From assembly GCA_934271525.1 (NCBI GenBank), contig CAKQRL010000005.1, positions 23,540-87,539 on the forward strand: DNA of 64,000 nucleotides. The letters run 5' to 3'. A program made the translations under genes and the position numbers. This DNA is from an uncultured Rhodocyclaceae bacterium. Lineage in GTDB: Bacteria; Pseudomonadota; Gammaproteobacteria; Burkholderiales; Rhodocyclaceae. The notes below the pieces were generated by a model. It had not been told where the DNA came from. It searched no databases and saw only the letters and a program-made list of their open reading frames with translations. Shown piece by piece: positions 34,664-41,956 of this stretch; position 1 is the stretch's first letter, and every line of letters starts with the position of its first letter.

Positions 34664-35439
34664 AGCCAATCAAAAAATGCTTTTGCTTGTTGTGCGCGGC
34701 GTTTGTTTTATCGCCCGCTTTTGCTGAATCGGATTTTGAAAAAAATACCGAGTCGACCGTGGAAAATCGCGATGTTTTAGAAACCAACAATCCTACCAAC
34801 CCGCGCGACCCGTGGGAATCTTTTAACCGCAAAATGTATGGCGTGCATGATGTGCTCTACCGCGGCATTATTCGCCCTGCTGGTTTGGCTTATGAATACA
34901 TTGTGCCAACACCTGTGCACACAACCATCCGCAATGGCATTTCCAACCCCGAGGATATTTGGATTGCCGCCAACAACTTGTTGCAAGGCAAACCCAAGGA
35001 TGCCGCCAATGATATCGCACGCTTGTTGATTAATTCCACGCTTGGCATTTTTGGCATTTTTGATGTGGCAACAGAATTGGGTTTGCCTAAAAATGACGAA
35101 GATTTTGGGCAAACCTTGGCGGTTTGGGGCGTTCCAAGCGGCAACATTTTGTTTATTCCGGGATTAGGGCCGCGTTATGTGCGCGACTGGTTCGGCTGGG
35201 CAGTTGATACCAACCCGCTTTGGACAGTGATGGATCCGCCGCGCACACGCAATGTTGCGTGGGGCGTTAACGTCTGGCAAAAAACGGGCGCCGTGCTTCC
35301 ACTTTACCAAATGATTGAAAGCTCTGGCGTGGAGCCTTATGTGATGATGCGAGAGAGTTATATTCAAATGCGGCAAAGCCAAATCACAGACGGCACACCG
35401 ACTTTTGAAGAAGAAGACGATGATTATTCCAAAGAATAA
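34660..35439 (+). CDS. mlaA: MlaA (VacJ), outer-membrane phospholipid-removal protein
   Basis: Takes misplaced phospholipids from the outer leaflet and hands them to MlaC. 259 aa with family blocks DPWESFNRKMYGVHDVLYRG, NNLLQGKPKDAANDIARLL, GLPKNDEDFGQTLAVWGV and FIPGLGPRYVRDWFG. The N-terminal signal ends SPAFAES and shows no good lipobox, although MlaA is normally a lipoprotein; the two early Cys (CFCLLC) do not fit the motif. Between signal and domain the residues STVENRD are encoded by a single palindrome arm. The C-terminus is acidic (EEEDDDYSKE). Confidence 0.95.
   Translation: MKPIKKCFCLLCAAFVLSPAFAESDFEKNTESTVENRDVLETNNPTNPRDPWESFNRKMYGVHDVLYRGIIRPAGLAYEYIVPTPVHTTIRNGISNPEDIWIAANNLLQGKPKDAANDIARLLINSTLGIFGIFDVATELGLPKNDEDFGQTLAVWGVPSGNILFIPGLGPRYVRDWFGWAVDTNPLWTVMDPPRTRNVAWGVNVWQKTGAVLPLYQMIESSGVEPYVMMRESYIQMRQSQITDGTPTFEEEDDDYSKE
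34752..34763 (+). repeat. Single right-type arm inside mlaA
   Basis: GTCGACCGTGGA encodes STVE in the linker between the signal peptide and the MlaA domain. Confidence 0.6.
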
Positions 35440-35449
35440 AAAAATTAGC

Positions 35450-35461
35450 GTTGACCGTGGA
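35450..35461 (+). repeat. Single right-type arm between mlaA and mlaC
   Basis: GTTGACCGTGGA eleven bases after the mlaA stop; together with the arm at 35494 it forms an outward-facing pair. Confidence 0.7.
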
Positions 35462-35493
35462 TTTTTGCGCTTTTGAGCAAAAATCGGCGATTT

Positions 35494-35505
35494 TCCACGG
35501 TAAAC
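35494..35505 (+). repeat. Single left-type arm between mlaA and mlaC
   Basis: TCCACGGTAAAC followed by the usual T-run/A-run centre; no right arm follows before mlaC. Confidence 0.7.
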
Positions 35506-35561
35506 CGCATTTTTTTTTCAAAAAGCATAAAATGCCAAAATTTTTGAGTAGAAAGACGTTT

Positions 35562-36236
35562 ATGAAAAAACTTTGCTTTGCAATTGTTGTGGCAACAGGC
35601 TTGGTTGCCACGCCCGTTTTTGCCGAAGAATCTGCCCAAACAACGGCGGCAAAAGTTGCAAACAATGCTGCGCTTGCGCCCGATGTTGCCTTAAAAAATA
35701 TGATTGACCAAATTTTGGCAGAATTGACTAAAAACGCCGAGTTGCGCGCATCGCCCAAAAAATTGGAGGATTTTGTGGAATCGCAAATCTCCCCGCACAT
35801 CAATTTCCGCCGAATGACGGCGCTTGCCGTAGGCAAAGAATGGCGCAAAGCAAGCGAAGAAGAAAAACAAACTTTAACGAAGCTTTTTAGTGATTTGCTG
35901 ATTCGCACTTATTCCAACGCTTTGTCCAGTTACGGCGCGGATGCGCAAAAAATCATCTACAAACCTTTGAAAATGAAAGCGGGCGACACAGAAGCGACTG
36001 TGAAAATGCAACTGCAACAACCGGGCGCCAAACCCATTGATTTTGATACCAGAATGGAACAACAAAGAGACGGCTGGCGCATTTACGATGTGGCAGTGGC
36101 TGGCATTAGTTTGGTAACGAATTACCGCGACCAATTCAACCAAACTTTGCGCCAAGGCGGTTTTGCGGCTTTGATTGATTTGCTTGAAAACAATAGCCAA
36201 TCTTTAATTAAAGAAAAAAATGCTAAAAGCAAATAA
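35562..36236 (+). CDS. mlaC: MlaC, periplasmic phospholipid shuttle
   Basis: A 224-aa soluble periplasmic carrier between MlaA and MlaD. The signal peptide MKKLCFAIVVATGLVATPVFA starts at ATG 35562; an earlier in-frame ATG at 35532 would only lengthen the signal. Mature features: EDFVESQISPHINFRRMTALAVGKEWRKAS, TLTKLFSDLLIRTYSNAL and the C-terminal VAGISLVTNYRDQFNQTLRQGGFAALID, all typical of the Ttg2/MlaC family. The 122-base gap to mlaA contains two single palindrome arms but no clear terminator. It overlaps mlaB by 17 bases. Confidence 0.96.
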   Translation: MKKLCFAIVVATGLVATPVFAEESAQTTAAKVANNAALAPDVALKNMIDQILAELTKNAELRASPKKLEDFVESQISPHINFRRMTALAVGKEWRKASEEEKQTLTKLFSDLLIRTYSNALSSYGADAQKIIYKPLKMKAGDTEATVKMQLQQPGAKPIDFDTRMEQQRDGWRIYDVAVAGISLVTNYRDQFNQTLRQGGFAALIDLLENNSQSLIKEKNAKSK

Positions 36237-36528
36237 CGGCATTTGCGCACTTTCGGGCGATTTAACCTTTGCCACCACGGCAGAACTTAAAACAGCCGGG
36301 GAAGCGCTTTTGCAAGAATCGGCGGCGTTGGCGGCAATGACCTTTGATTTGGCAAAGGTCGGCAAGGTTGATTCATCCGCGCTGGCTTTATTTTTGGCGT
36401 GGTTGCGCGCTGCCAAAACAAAATCGCAAAACTTGCAATTCATCAACATTCCGCAAGCATTGGCGGAACTTGCCGATTTGTATAGCCTATCCACCATTTT
36501 GCCGTTGCAACATAATGAACGCCATTGA
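36220..36528 (+). CDS. mlaB: MlaB, STAS-domain protein of the Mla complex
   Basis: A 102-aa cytoplasmic STAS protein that binds MlaF and stabilises the transporter. The STAS pattern is visible: ICALSGDLTFATTAEL, MTFDLAKVGKVDSSALALFLAWLR with the conserved DSS, and LQFINIPQALAELADLYSL. The start overlaps mlaC and the end overlaps the next ABC ATPase by 14 bases, an arrangement usual for this operon in Burkholderiales. Confidence 0.93.
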   Translation: MLKANNGICALSGDLTFATTAELKTAGEALLQESAALAAMTFDLAKVGKVDSSALALFLAWLRAAKTKSQNLQFINIPQALAELADLYSLSTILPLQHNERH

Positions 36529-37231
36529 AGTGCACAACGCGTGCAAAAATTACAAATCCGTGCGCGCGTTGGCGAATGTTTCTTTTAGCGTTGAAGAAGG
36601 CGAAATTTTCGGGCTTTTGGGGCCCAACGGTGCGGGCAAAACCACGTTGATTTCTTGCTTGGCAGGTTTGGCAACTTTAAGCTCGGGCAAACTTTCTGTG
36701 ATGGGTTTTGACGTGGTGAAGGATTACAAAAAAGCCAGAAAATCGCTCGGCGTTGTTCCGCAAGAGCTGGTTTATGATCCATTTTTCACCGTTTTGGAAA
36801 CCTTAAAACTGCAATCGGGCTTTTTTGGTGTTACAAACAACGGCGCTTGGATTGAAGAAATTCTGCACGGCTTAAACTTAGAAAACAAGGCAAACGCTCC
36901 CATTCGTATGCTATCCGGCGGAATGAAGCGCCGTGTTTTGGTGGCGCAAGCTTTGGTTCACAAACCGCCCGTGGTGGTGTTGGATGAACCCACCGCTGGG
37001 GTGGATGTGGAACTGCGGCAAAGTTTGTGGCAATTTATTCAAAATTACCAACAACGCGGCAACACCATTATTCTCACCACGCATTATTTGGAAGAAGCCG
37101 AACAGATGTGTTCGCGCTTGGCACTTTTAAAAGAAGGGCAGTTGTTGCGTTTGACATCTACAACTGAACTTTTAAAAGAACACGCGGGCAAAAGTTTGGA
37201 AGAAATTTTTATTGAGCTCATTAGAAAATGA
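36515..37231 (+). CDS. ABC transporter ATPase, YadG-like
   Basis: A 238-aa ABC-2-type exporter ATPase with Walker A GPNGAGKTTL, Q-loop VVPQEL, signature LSGGMKRRVLVAQAL, Walker B VVVLDEPTAGVD and H-loop LTTHYLEE. ATG 36515 is supported by the family start AIEVHNACKNYKSVRAL. It pairs with the permease directly downstream (four-base overlap). This pair regularly follows mlaB in betaproteobacteria; its substrate is unknown. Confidence 0.92.
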   Translation: MNAIEVHNACKNYKSVRALANVSFSVEEGEIFGLLGPNGAGKTTLISCLAGLATLSSGKLSVMGFDVVKDYKKARKSLGVVPQELVYDPFFTVLETLKLQSGFFGVTNNGAWIEEILHGLNLENKANAPIRMLSGGMKRRVLVAQALVHKPPVVVLDEPTAGVDVELRQSLWQFIQNYQQRGNTIILTTHYLEEAEQMCSRLALLKEGQLLRLTSTTELLKEHAGKSLEEIFIELIRK

Positions 37232-37983
37232 TCGCCTGTTTTACCTTATTCAAAAAAGAATTTATGCGTTTTTGGAAGGTTGGTTTGCAAACGCTTTTTG
37301 CGCCGATGATAACGGCGTTGCTTTATTTAACTATTTTTACGCAAGTCATGCAGGATAGAACGGTTGAAGGTTTCAACGTGCCTTATACCGCTTTTTTGTT
37401 GCCCGGCTTAATTATGATGCAAATTTTGCAAAATTCCTTTTCCAACCCGTCATCCAGCTTAATTCAAGCAAAGGTGATGGGTTCTATTATTTTCATTTTG
37501 TTGCCACCCATCGGTTATTTTGAGTTTTTCATCGCTTATGCCGCTGCCGCCATTGTGCGTGGTTTTTTAATTGGCATATCCGTTTTGTTTGTTTCCTCTT
37601 TTTTTGTGGATTTGCCCTTGGCGCATCCTTTGTGGGCAATTGCCTTTGCGCTTGCAGGCGGCGCACTGTTTGCCATTTTGGGCATTTTGGCAGGCTTATG
37701 GTCAGAAAATTTTGACCAAATTGCCACCCTTCAAAACTTTTTTATTTTGCCTTTAACAATGCTTTCAGGCGTGTTTTATTCCATCACGGTTTTGCCTACT
37801 TTTTGGCAAAAACTCTCTTATTTCAATCCGATTTTTTATTTGATAGACGGCTTTCGCTACGGCTTTTTTAGCCAAGCCGACACCTCGCCTTATTTGAGTT
37901 TGATGGTTACGCTTTTTTCAATTTTGCTTTTGAGTGCCATTACAATTCGCTTGATTGCCAAAGGTTGGCACTTGCGGCACTAA
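37228..37983 (+). CDS. ABC-2 type permease, YadH-like
   Basis: A 251-aa inner-membrane protein with six hydrophobic segments, ABC-2 family (FTLFKKEFMRFWKVGLQTLFAPMITALLYL at the start; LPGLIMMQILQNSFSNPSSSL; LPLTMLSGVFYSITVLPTFWQKL; YFNPIFYLIDGFRYGF). It partners the preceding ATPase. Its last 44 bases overlap the convergent gluQ gene on the other strand, so the ends of both transcripts are complementary. Confidence 0.93.
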   Translation: MIACFTLFKKEFMRFWKVGLQTLFAPMITALLYLTIFTQVMQDRTVEGFNVPYTAFLLPGLIMMQILQNSFSNPSSSLIQAKVMGSIIFILLPPIGYFEFFIAYAAAAIVRGFLIGISVLFVSSFFVDLPLAHPLWAIAFALAGGALFAILGILAGLWSENFDQIATLQNFFILPLTMLSGVFYSITVLPTFWQKLSYFNPIFYLIDGFRYGFFSQADTSPYLSLMVTLFSILLLSAITIRLIAKGWHLRH

Positions 37984-38839
37984 GATTCCACGCTTTTTTT
38001 GCCCAATTCCAAATTTCCACGGTCGACTCATTTTTTATTTCAACAGGCGGGTTTTGGTTTAAAAATTTCAAAGCGCACCACAAATCTTTGGATGGATTTT
38101 TTAAGTTCAAAGGCCGAGCGTGCGTTTGTTTGGAAAGTTTTTCGCCGTTTGCATTTTTAACAATGGGCACATGCGCATAACAAGGCGTTTTGAACTTTAA
38201 AACTTCTTGCAACAAAATTTGCCGAAAAGTGGAATTTTTTAAATCCGCCCCGCGCACAACGTGAGAGACGCCCGACAAAGCATCATCCACGATGCTTGCC
38301 AAATGGTAAGAAAACACATTGTCCCGCCGTTTGATAACAAAATCGCCGCAATCATCCAGCAAGTTTTGCGCACATTTTCCAAGCAAAAAATCGTTAAAAA
38401 TCAATGTTTGATTAGGCACTTCAAAACGGATGGTTTTGTTTTTTAAATCGCCTACAATTTTGCGTTCTCGGCAAATGCCGGGGTAAAAAATTCCGCCATC
38501 GCTGGCTTTTTTTTGATTTTTTAAGGATTGCCGCGTGCAATGGCATTCAAATAAAAAAGGGCGCAACATTTCCAAAAAATCTTGGTAAATCTTCAAATGC
38601 CGACTTTGGTAGATCACTTTTCCATCCCATTCAAAACCAAAGGCATCCAAACTTTGCAAAATGTTCAAAACAGAATCCGCTTTGGCGCGCGGCAAGTCGA
38701 CATCATCAATTCTTAAAAGCCACAAGCCATTGCGCGATTTGGCATCCAAAAAACTTGCCACAGCCGCAACAAGCGAGCCAAGATGCAATTCGCCCGAAGG
38801 TGTGGGCGCAAAGCGCCCGATGATTTTTTTTATCGTCAT
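37940..38839 (-). CDS. gluQ: GluQ-RS, glutamyl-queuosine tRNA(Asp) synthetase
   Basis: Attaches glutamate to the queuosine base of tRNA-Asp. 299 aa, short like GluQ and lacking the anticodon-binding part of GluRS. Seen: GRFAPTPSGELHLGSLVAA (HIGH-type site), LLRIDDVDLPRAK, a zinc-type CHCTRQ...YPGICRER cluster, RGADLKNSTFRQILLQ and KLSKQTHA (KMSKS-type). Near the C-terminus the residues STVEIW come from a single palindrome arm at 38016-38027. It converges on the YadH-like gene with a 44-base overlap. Confidence 0.95.
   Translation of the reverse strand: MTIKKIIGRFAPTPSGELHLGSLVAAVASFLDAKSRNGLWLLRIDDVDLPRAKADSVLNILQSLDAFGFEWDGKVIYQSRHLKIYQDFLEMLRPFLFECHCTRQSLKNQKKASDGGIFYPGICRERKIVGDLKNKTIRFEVPNQTLIFNDFLLGKCAQNLLDDCGDFVIKRRDNVFSYHLASIVDDALSGVSHVVRGADLKNSTFRQILLQEVLKFKTPCYAHVPIVKNANGEKLSKQTHARPLNLKNPSKDLWCALKFLNQNPPVEIKNESTVEIWNWAKKAWNLSAASANLWQSSEL
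38016..38027 (+). repeat. Single left-type arm inside gluQ
   Basis: TCCACGGTCGAC on the plus strand; on the gluQ strand it reads in frame as STVE in a poorly conserved C-terminal linker. Confidence 0.6.
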
Positions 38840-38914
38840 TATTTAAAAAAACAATTAGAAAGCTCGTCAAATTTAAACTATGCTATTAAAAATTGTTCAA
38901 AAAAGGAGAAAACC

Positions 38915-39379
38915 ATGGATATCGGCATTTCTGAAAAAAACCGCAAAGCCATTGCAGATGGGCTTTGCCATTTGTTGGCGGATTCTTACACGCTTTATTT
39001 GAAAACGCACAATTTTCATTGGAACGTCACCGGACCAATGTTTAACACCTTGCACACGATGTTTATGGATCAATACACCGAAATTTGGAACGCTTTGGAC
39101 GAAATTGCCGAGCGCATTCGGGCGTTGGGGTTTTACGCCCCGGGCACTTACAAAGAATTTGCCAAACTAGCCAGCATTCAAGAAACCGAAGGCGTGCCGA
39201 ACGCCCAAGAGATGATTAAAGAATTGGTGAAAGGGCAAGAAGCGGTTTCCAAAACGGCGCGCACCATTTTTCCGTTGGTGGATAAAGCAGCTGACGAACC
39301 CACGGCGGATTTGTTAACGCAACGCATGCAAATCCATGAAAAAAATGCGTGGATGTTGCGCAGTTTGTTGGAAAAATAA
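38915..39379 (+). CDS. dps: Dps-family DNA-binding ferritin
   Basis: A 154-aa ferritin-like protein that stores iron, removes peroxide and protects DNA as a dodecamer. Ferroxidase residues are seen in LKTHNFHWNVTGPMF and MDQYTEIWNALDEIAERIRALG, and the C-terminal HEKNAWMLRSLLEK is typical. ATG 38915 follows AAGGAG at a good distance; the frame is open upstream but without similarity. A gap of 75 bases to the divergent gluQ probably holds its promoter; no OxyR site can be assigned by eye. It is followed by a palindrome. Confidence 0.95.
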   Translation: MDIGISEKNRKAIADGLCHLLADSYTLYLKTHNFHWNVTGPMFNTLHTMFMDQYTEIWNALDEIAERIRALGFYAPGTYKEFAKLASIQETEGVPNAQEMIKELVKGQEAVSKTARTIFPLVDKAADEPTADLLTQRMQIHEKNAWMLRSLLEK

Positions 39380-39386
39380 ACGATTT

Positions 39387-39437
39387 TCCACGGTAAACCA
39401 CCATTTTTTTTGAAAAAAATTTTTGGTTTACCGTGGA
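39387..39437. repeat. Palindromic element, 51 bp, between dps and apaH
   Basis: TCCACGGTAAAC to GTTTACCGTGGA; inner stem adds CA / TG. The left half matches the copy at 58887-58937. Confidence 0.92.
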
Positions 39438-39456
39438 TTTTTTTTAAAACACAAAA

Positions 39457-40257
39457 ATGGCAACCTACGCCATTGGCGATTTGCAAGGCTGTTTTAAAAG
39501 CCTAGAAGCGCTTTTAAAAAAAATCGCCTTTTCCCCAAAAACCGACACGCTTTGGTTTGTGGGCGATTTGGTTAATCGCGGCGCGCAATCTTTGGAATGC
39601 CTGCGCTTTGTGAAAGATTTGGGCGGCGCAGCGCATTGCGTTTTGGGCAACCACGACATTTTTTTGATTTTGTGCGCCCACCAAATCCAATCGCCCAAAA
39701 AGGGCGACACGCTCAATGCCATTTTAAATGCCCACGATTGCGCCGATTTAATCGCGTGGTTGCAAAAGCAACCTTTGCTTTTTGAAAACGATTCGTTTGC
39801 AATGGTGCACGCTGGAATTTTGCCCTCTTGGAATTTAAACCAAGCCCGTTTGCACGCGCGCGCGGTGGAATGTGCTTTGCAAAACGATGCGGCATTTTTA
39901 AAACACATTTGGGGCAGTGATGCCAATACCGATTCTAACAATTTGGATTTTTACAGCAAACTGCGCTTTGCGGTGAATGTTTTCACAAGAATGCGATTTT
40001 TAAAACGCAACAATGGCGATTTGGATTTTGATTTTAAAGGCGAAATTGCCAACGCTCCGCCTGATTTAATGCCGTGGTTTTGTAAGCGAAAACCCGATGA
40101 AAAAATTTTAATCACAGGTCATTGGTCGGCATTGGGATTAAAAATCACGCCGCATTGGTATGCCTTGGATTCAGGTTGTTTGTGGGGCAGGGAATTGTCC
40201 GCTATCCGTTTGGAAGACCAAGCGGTTTTTCAAGTGCCGTGCCAAGAAAATGGATAA
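39457..40257 (+). CDS. apaH: ApaH, symmetrical bis(5'-nucleosyl)-tetraphosphatase
   Basis: Hydrolyses Ap4A to two ADP and removes Np4 caps from RNA. 266 aa metallophosphoesterase with GDLQGCFKSLEALL, VGDLVNRGAQSLE, VLGNHDIFLI and GHWSALGLK. ATG 39457 lies 19 bases after the palindrome with no strong ribosome site. It ends three bases before rdgB, so the two nucleotide-cleaning enzymes are co-transcribed. Confidence 0.96.
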   Translation: MATYAIGDLQGCFKSLEALLKKIAFSPKTDTLWFVGDLVNRGAQSLECLRFVKDLGGAAHCVLGNHDIFLILCAHQIQSPKKGDTLNAILNAHDCADLIAWLQKQPLLFENDSFAMVHAGILPSWNLNQARLHARAVECALQNDAAFLKHIWGSDANTDSNNLDFYSKLRFAVNVFTRMRFLKRNNGDLDFDFKGEIANAPPDLMPWFCKRKPDEKILITGHWSALGLKITPHWYALDSGCLWGRELSAIRLEDQAVFQVPCQENG

Positions 40258-40260
40258 AAA

Positions 40261-40854
40261 ATGCAAAAAATTGTTTTAGCTTCTCAAAATGCAAAAAAAA
40301 TCAAAGAGTTGCAAGCGCTGTTGGGTGATTTGGGCGATTTTGAAATTCTGCCGCAATCGGTTTTTAATATTCCCGAAGCCGATGAACCCTTTGATTCTTT
40401 TATTGAAAACGCACTCAATAAAGCACGCAACGCTTCCAAATTTTCTGGCATGCCCGCTTTGGCAGATGATTCAGGTTTGTGCGTTTTGGCGCTCAAAAAC
40501 GCCCCGGGCGTGCATTCTGCCCGCTTTGCGGGCGAACCCAAATCGGATGAACGCAACAACCAAAAACTCTTAGAATCATTAAAAAACGAGACAGACCGCC
40601 GCGCTTTTTTTGTTTGCGTTTTTGTTGCCGTGCGTTTTGAAAAAGACCCGCTGCCCCTTGTGGCACAAGGCGTTTGGCACGGCACAATTTTAAAAACACC
40701 ACAAGGCAAAAATGGTTTTGGTTATGACCCGATTTTTCAACCCGAAGGTTTTCAACAAAGCGCCGCCGAATTATCCGATTCTGAAAAAAACGCCATTTCT
40801 CACCGATCACGCGCCTTGGCACAATTTAAAAAACTTTTTAAAGAATGTTTTTAA
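40261..40854 (+). CDS. rdgB: RdgB/HAM1, non-canonical purine NTP pyrophosphatase
   Basis: Removes dITP, XTP and similar nucleotides before they enter DNA. 197 aa with KIVLASQNAKKIKELQALL at the start, ENALNKARNASKFSGMPALADDSGL (catalytic acidic residues) and the C-terminal GFGYDPIFQP, SHRSRALAQFKKL. It is the second gene of an apaH-rdgB pair. Two tandem palindromes follow before the convergent tonB-like gene. Confidence 0.96.
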   Translation: MQKIVLASQNAKKIKELQALLGDLGDFEILPQSVFNIPEADEPFDSFIENALNKARNASKFSGMPALADDSGLCVLALKNAPGVHSARFAGEPKSDERNNQKLLESLKNETDRRAFFVCVFVAVRFEKDPLPLVAQGVWHGTILKTPQGKNGFGYDPIFQPEGFQQSAAELSDSEKNAISHRSRALAQFKKLFKECF

Positions 40855-40956
40855 ACAACATGAAAAAAGTTTTTGGGAAAATGATTTCAAAAGACAAAAA
40901 GAGTTTTTAAAAAAGGAAGAATCTGCGCCAAATAATTATTTTATTTCTCGCAAAAA

Positions 40957-41007
40957 TCCACGGTAAACATTAAAAAATATTCAAAAAAACTCACCGTTTA
41001 CCGTGGA
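40957..41007. repeat. Palindromic element, 51 bp, first of a tandem pair
   Basis: TCCACGGTAAAC to GTTTACCGTGGA. Its left half (ATTAAAAAATATTCAAAAAAAC after the arm) recurs in the copy 99 bases downstream. Confidence 0.92.
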
Positions 41008-41055
41008 AAATCACAAAATCTTTAAAAAAATCGTGGATTTTTGTTTTTTCAAAAA

Positions 41056-41106
41056 TCCACGGTGAACATTAAAAAATATTCAAAAAAACTTGGCGTTTGC
41101 TGTGAA
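41056..41106. repeat. Palindromic element, 51 bp, second of a tandem pair, right arm decayed
   Basis: TCCACGGTGAAC on the left, but the right arm is GTTTGCTGTGAA with three changes. It abuts the stop codon of the minus-strand tonB-like gene. Confidence 0.8.
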
Positions 41107-41110
41107 AAAA

Positions 41111-41956
41111 CTAATCCGCGCTTAAATGATCCCCGTGGGTGAAAGACCACGAGCGGGTGATTTCCAAAATATCCGTTTCTTTTTGAATGCCAAGCGGAAA
41201 GGGCGCAAAAGGTTCTGCAAGTTTAACAATGCGCAGTGCCGCTTTGTCCAACACTGGATAACCCGATGAACGCACAATTTGCACGCGCTCTACAGACCCA
41301 TCCGATCGGATGGCGACCGTCAAAAGCAACGTGCCGTAAAGTTTGCCTTTGGCTTCGGGCGGGTAATTCAATGTGCCCACGCGTTCTACTTTTTGGCGCC
41401 AACCTTCCACATATTGCGCGTAATTGGATTCGCGCGTGGATGCGCCCAAAAACTTGCGGCGCGGGCGTTTGCTGTATTCTTCTAACCGCATGGAAATTTC
41501 ACCTTCCAAGCGCGCCATTGCGCGCGCGGTTTCAGCTAGGTCTTGGCCTTGTTTGGGGGGTTGTTCTTCGGCGGCGTTTTTGGGCGTTGATGTTGCAATT
41601 TTCCCTAATTCACTGGCTAATCGTTTTTGGGCAATTTCCAAGGCTTCAATGCGTTTTTGTTTTTCTACCAAGGAATCGCCTTCTGCCGCTTCGGGTTGCA
41701 GGGGCAAGGGCGTTTTGATTCGGCGGTCTTCATCCGTGTTGCCGCCGCCATCCAAATTGGCCTGCGCAATGGCTTTGGGGTCTAATGGCGCATCTTTGGT
41801 GCGGGCGTTGACCAAAATGACATCCAGCGCCTTTTTTTGCAAAGCGCGGCTTGCCTCGGGAAAGGCAAAATGCAAGCTCAACACCAACGCGTGCAAGGCA
41901 AAGGATATGGCAAGCGCCACGCTCAAACGGTTATTTTCAGTAATTTGTATTTTCAT
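41111..41956 (-). CDS. TonB-like energy transducer
   Basis: A 281-aa protein with a TonB layout: short cytoplasmic N-terminus, one membrane helix (about residues 11-31, VALAISFALHALVLSLHFAF), a periplasmic charged and Pro-containing region with a helical segment (KQKRIEALEIAQKRLASELGK), and a C-terminal TonB domain (YAQYVEGWRQKVERVGTLNYP, GTLLLTVAIRSDGSVERVQIVRSSGYPVLDKAALRIVKLAEPFAPFP). It would pass the proton motive force to outer-membrane receptors. No exbB or exbD is next to it. Its start overlaps the RNB nuclease stop by 20 bases, the last member of a six-gene cluster. Confidence 0.92.
   Translation of the reverse strand: MKIQITENNRLSVALAISFALHALVLSLHFAFPEASRALQKKALDVILVNARTKDAPLDPKAIAQANLDGGGNTDEDRRIKTPLPLQPEAAEGDSLVEKQKRIEALEIAQKRLASELGKIATSTPKNAAEEQPPKQGQDLAETARAMARLEGEISMRLEEYSKRPRRKFLGASTRESNYAQYVEGWRQKVERVGTLNYPPEAKGKLYGTLLLTVAIRSDGSVERVQIVRSSGYPVLDKAALRIVKLAEPFAPFPLGIQKETDILEITRSWSFTHGDHLSAD

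Noticed and set aside
40712..40966. Small plus-strand frame overlapping the rdgB end
   Set aside because: Mostly within rdgB in another frame and running into a palindrome; no start signal.
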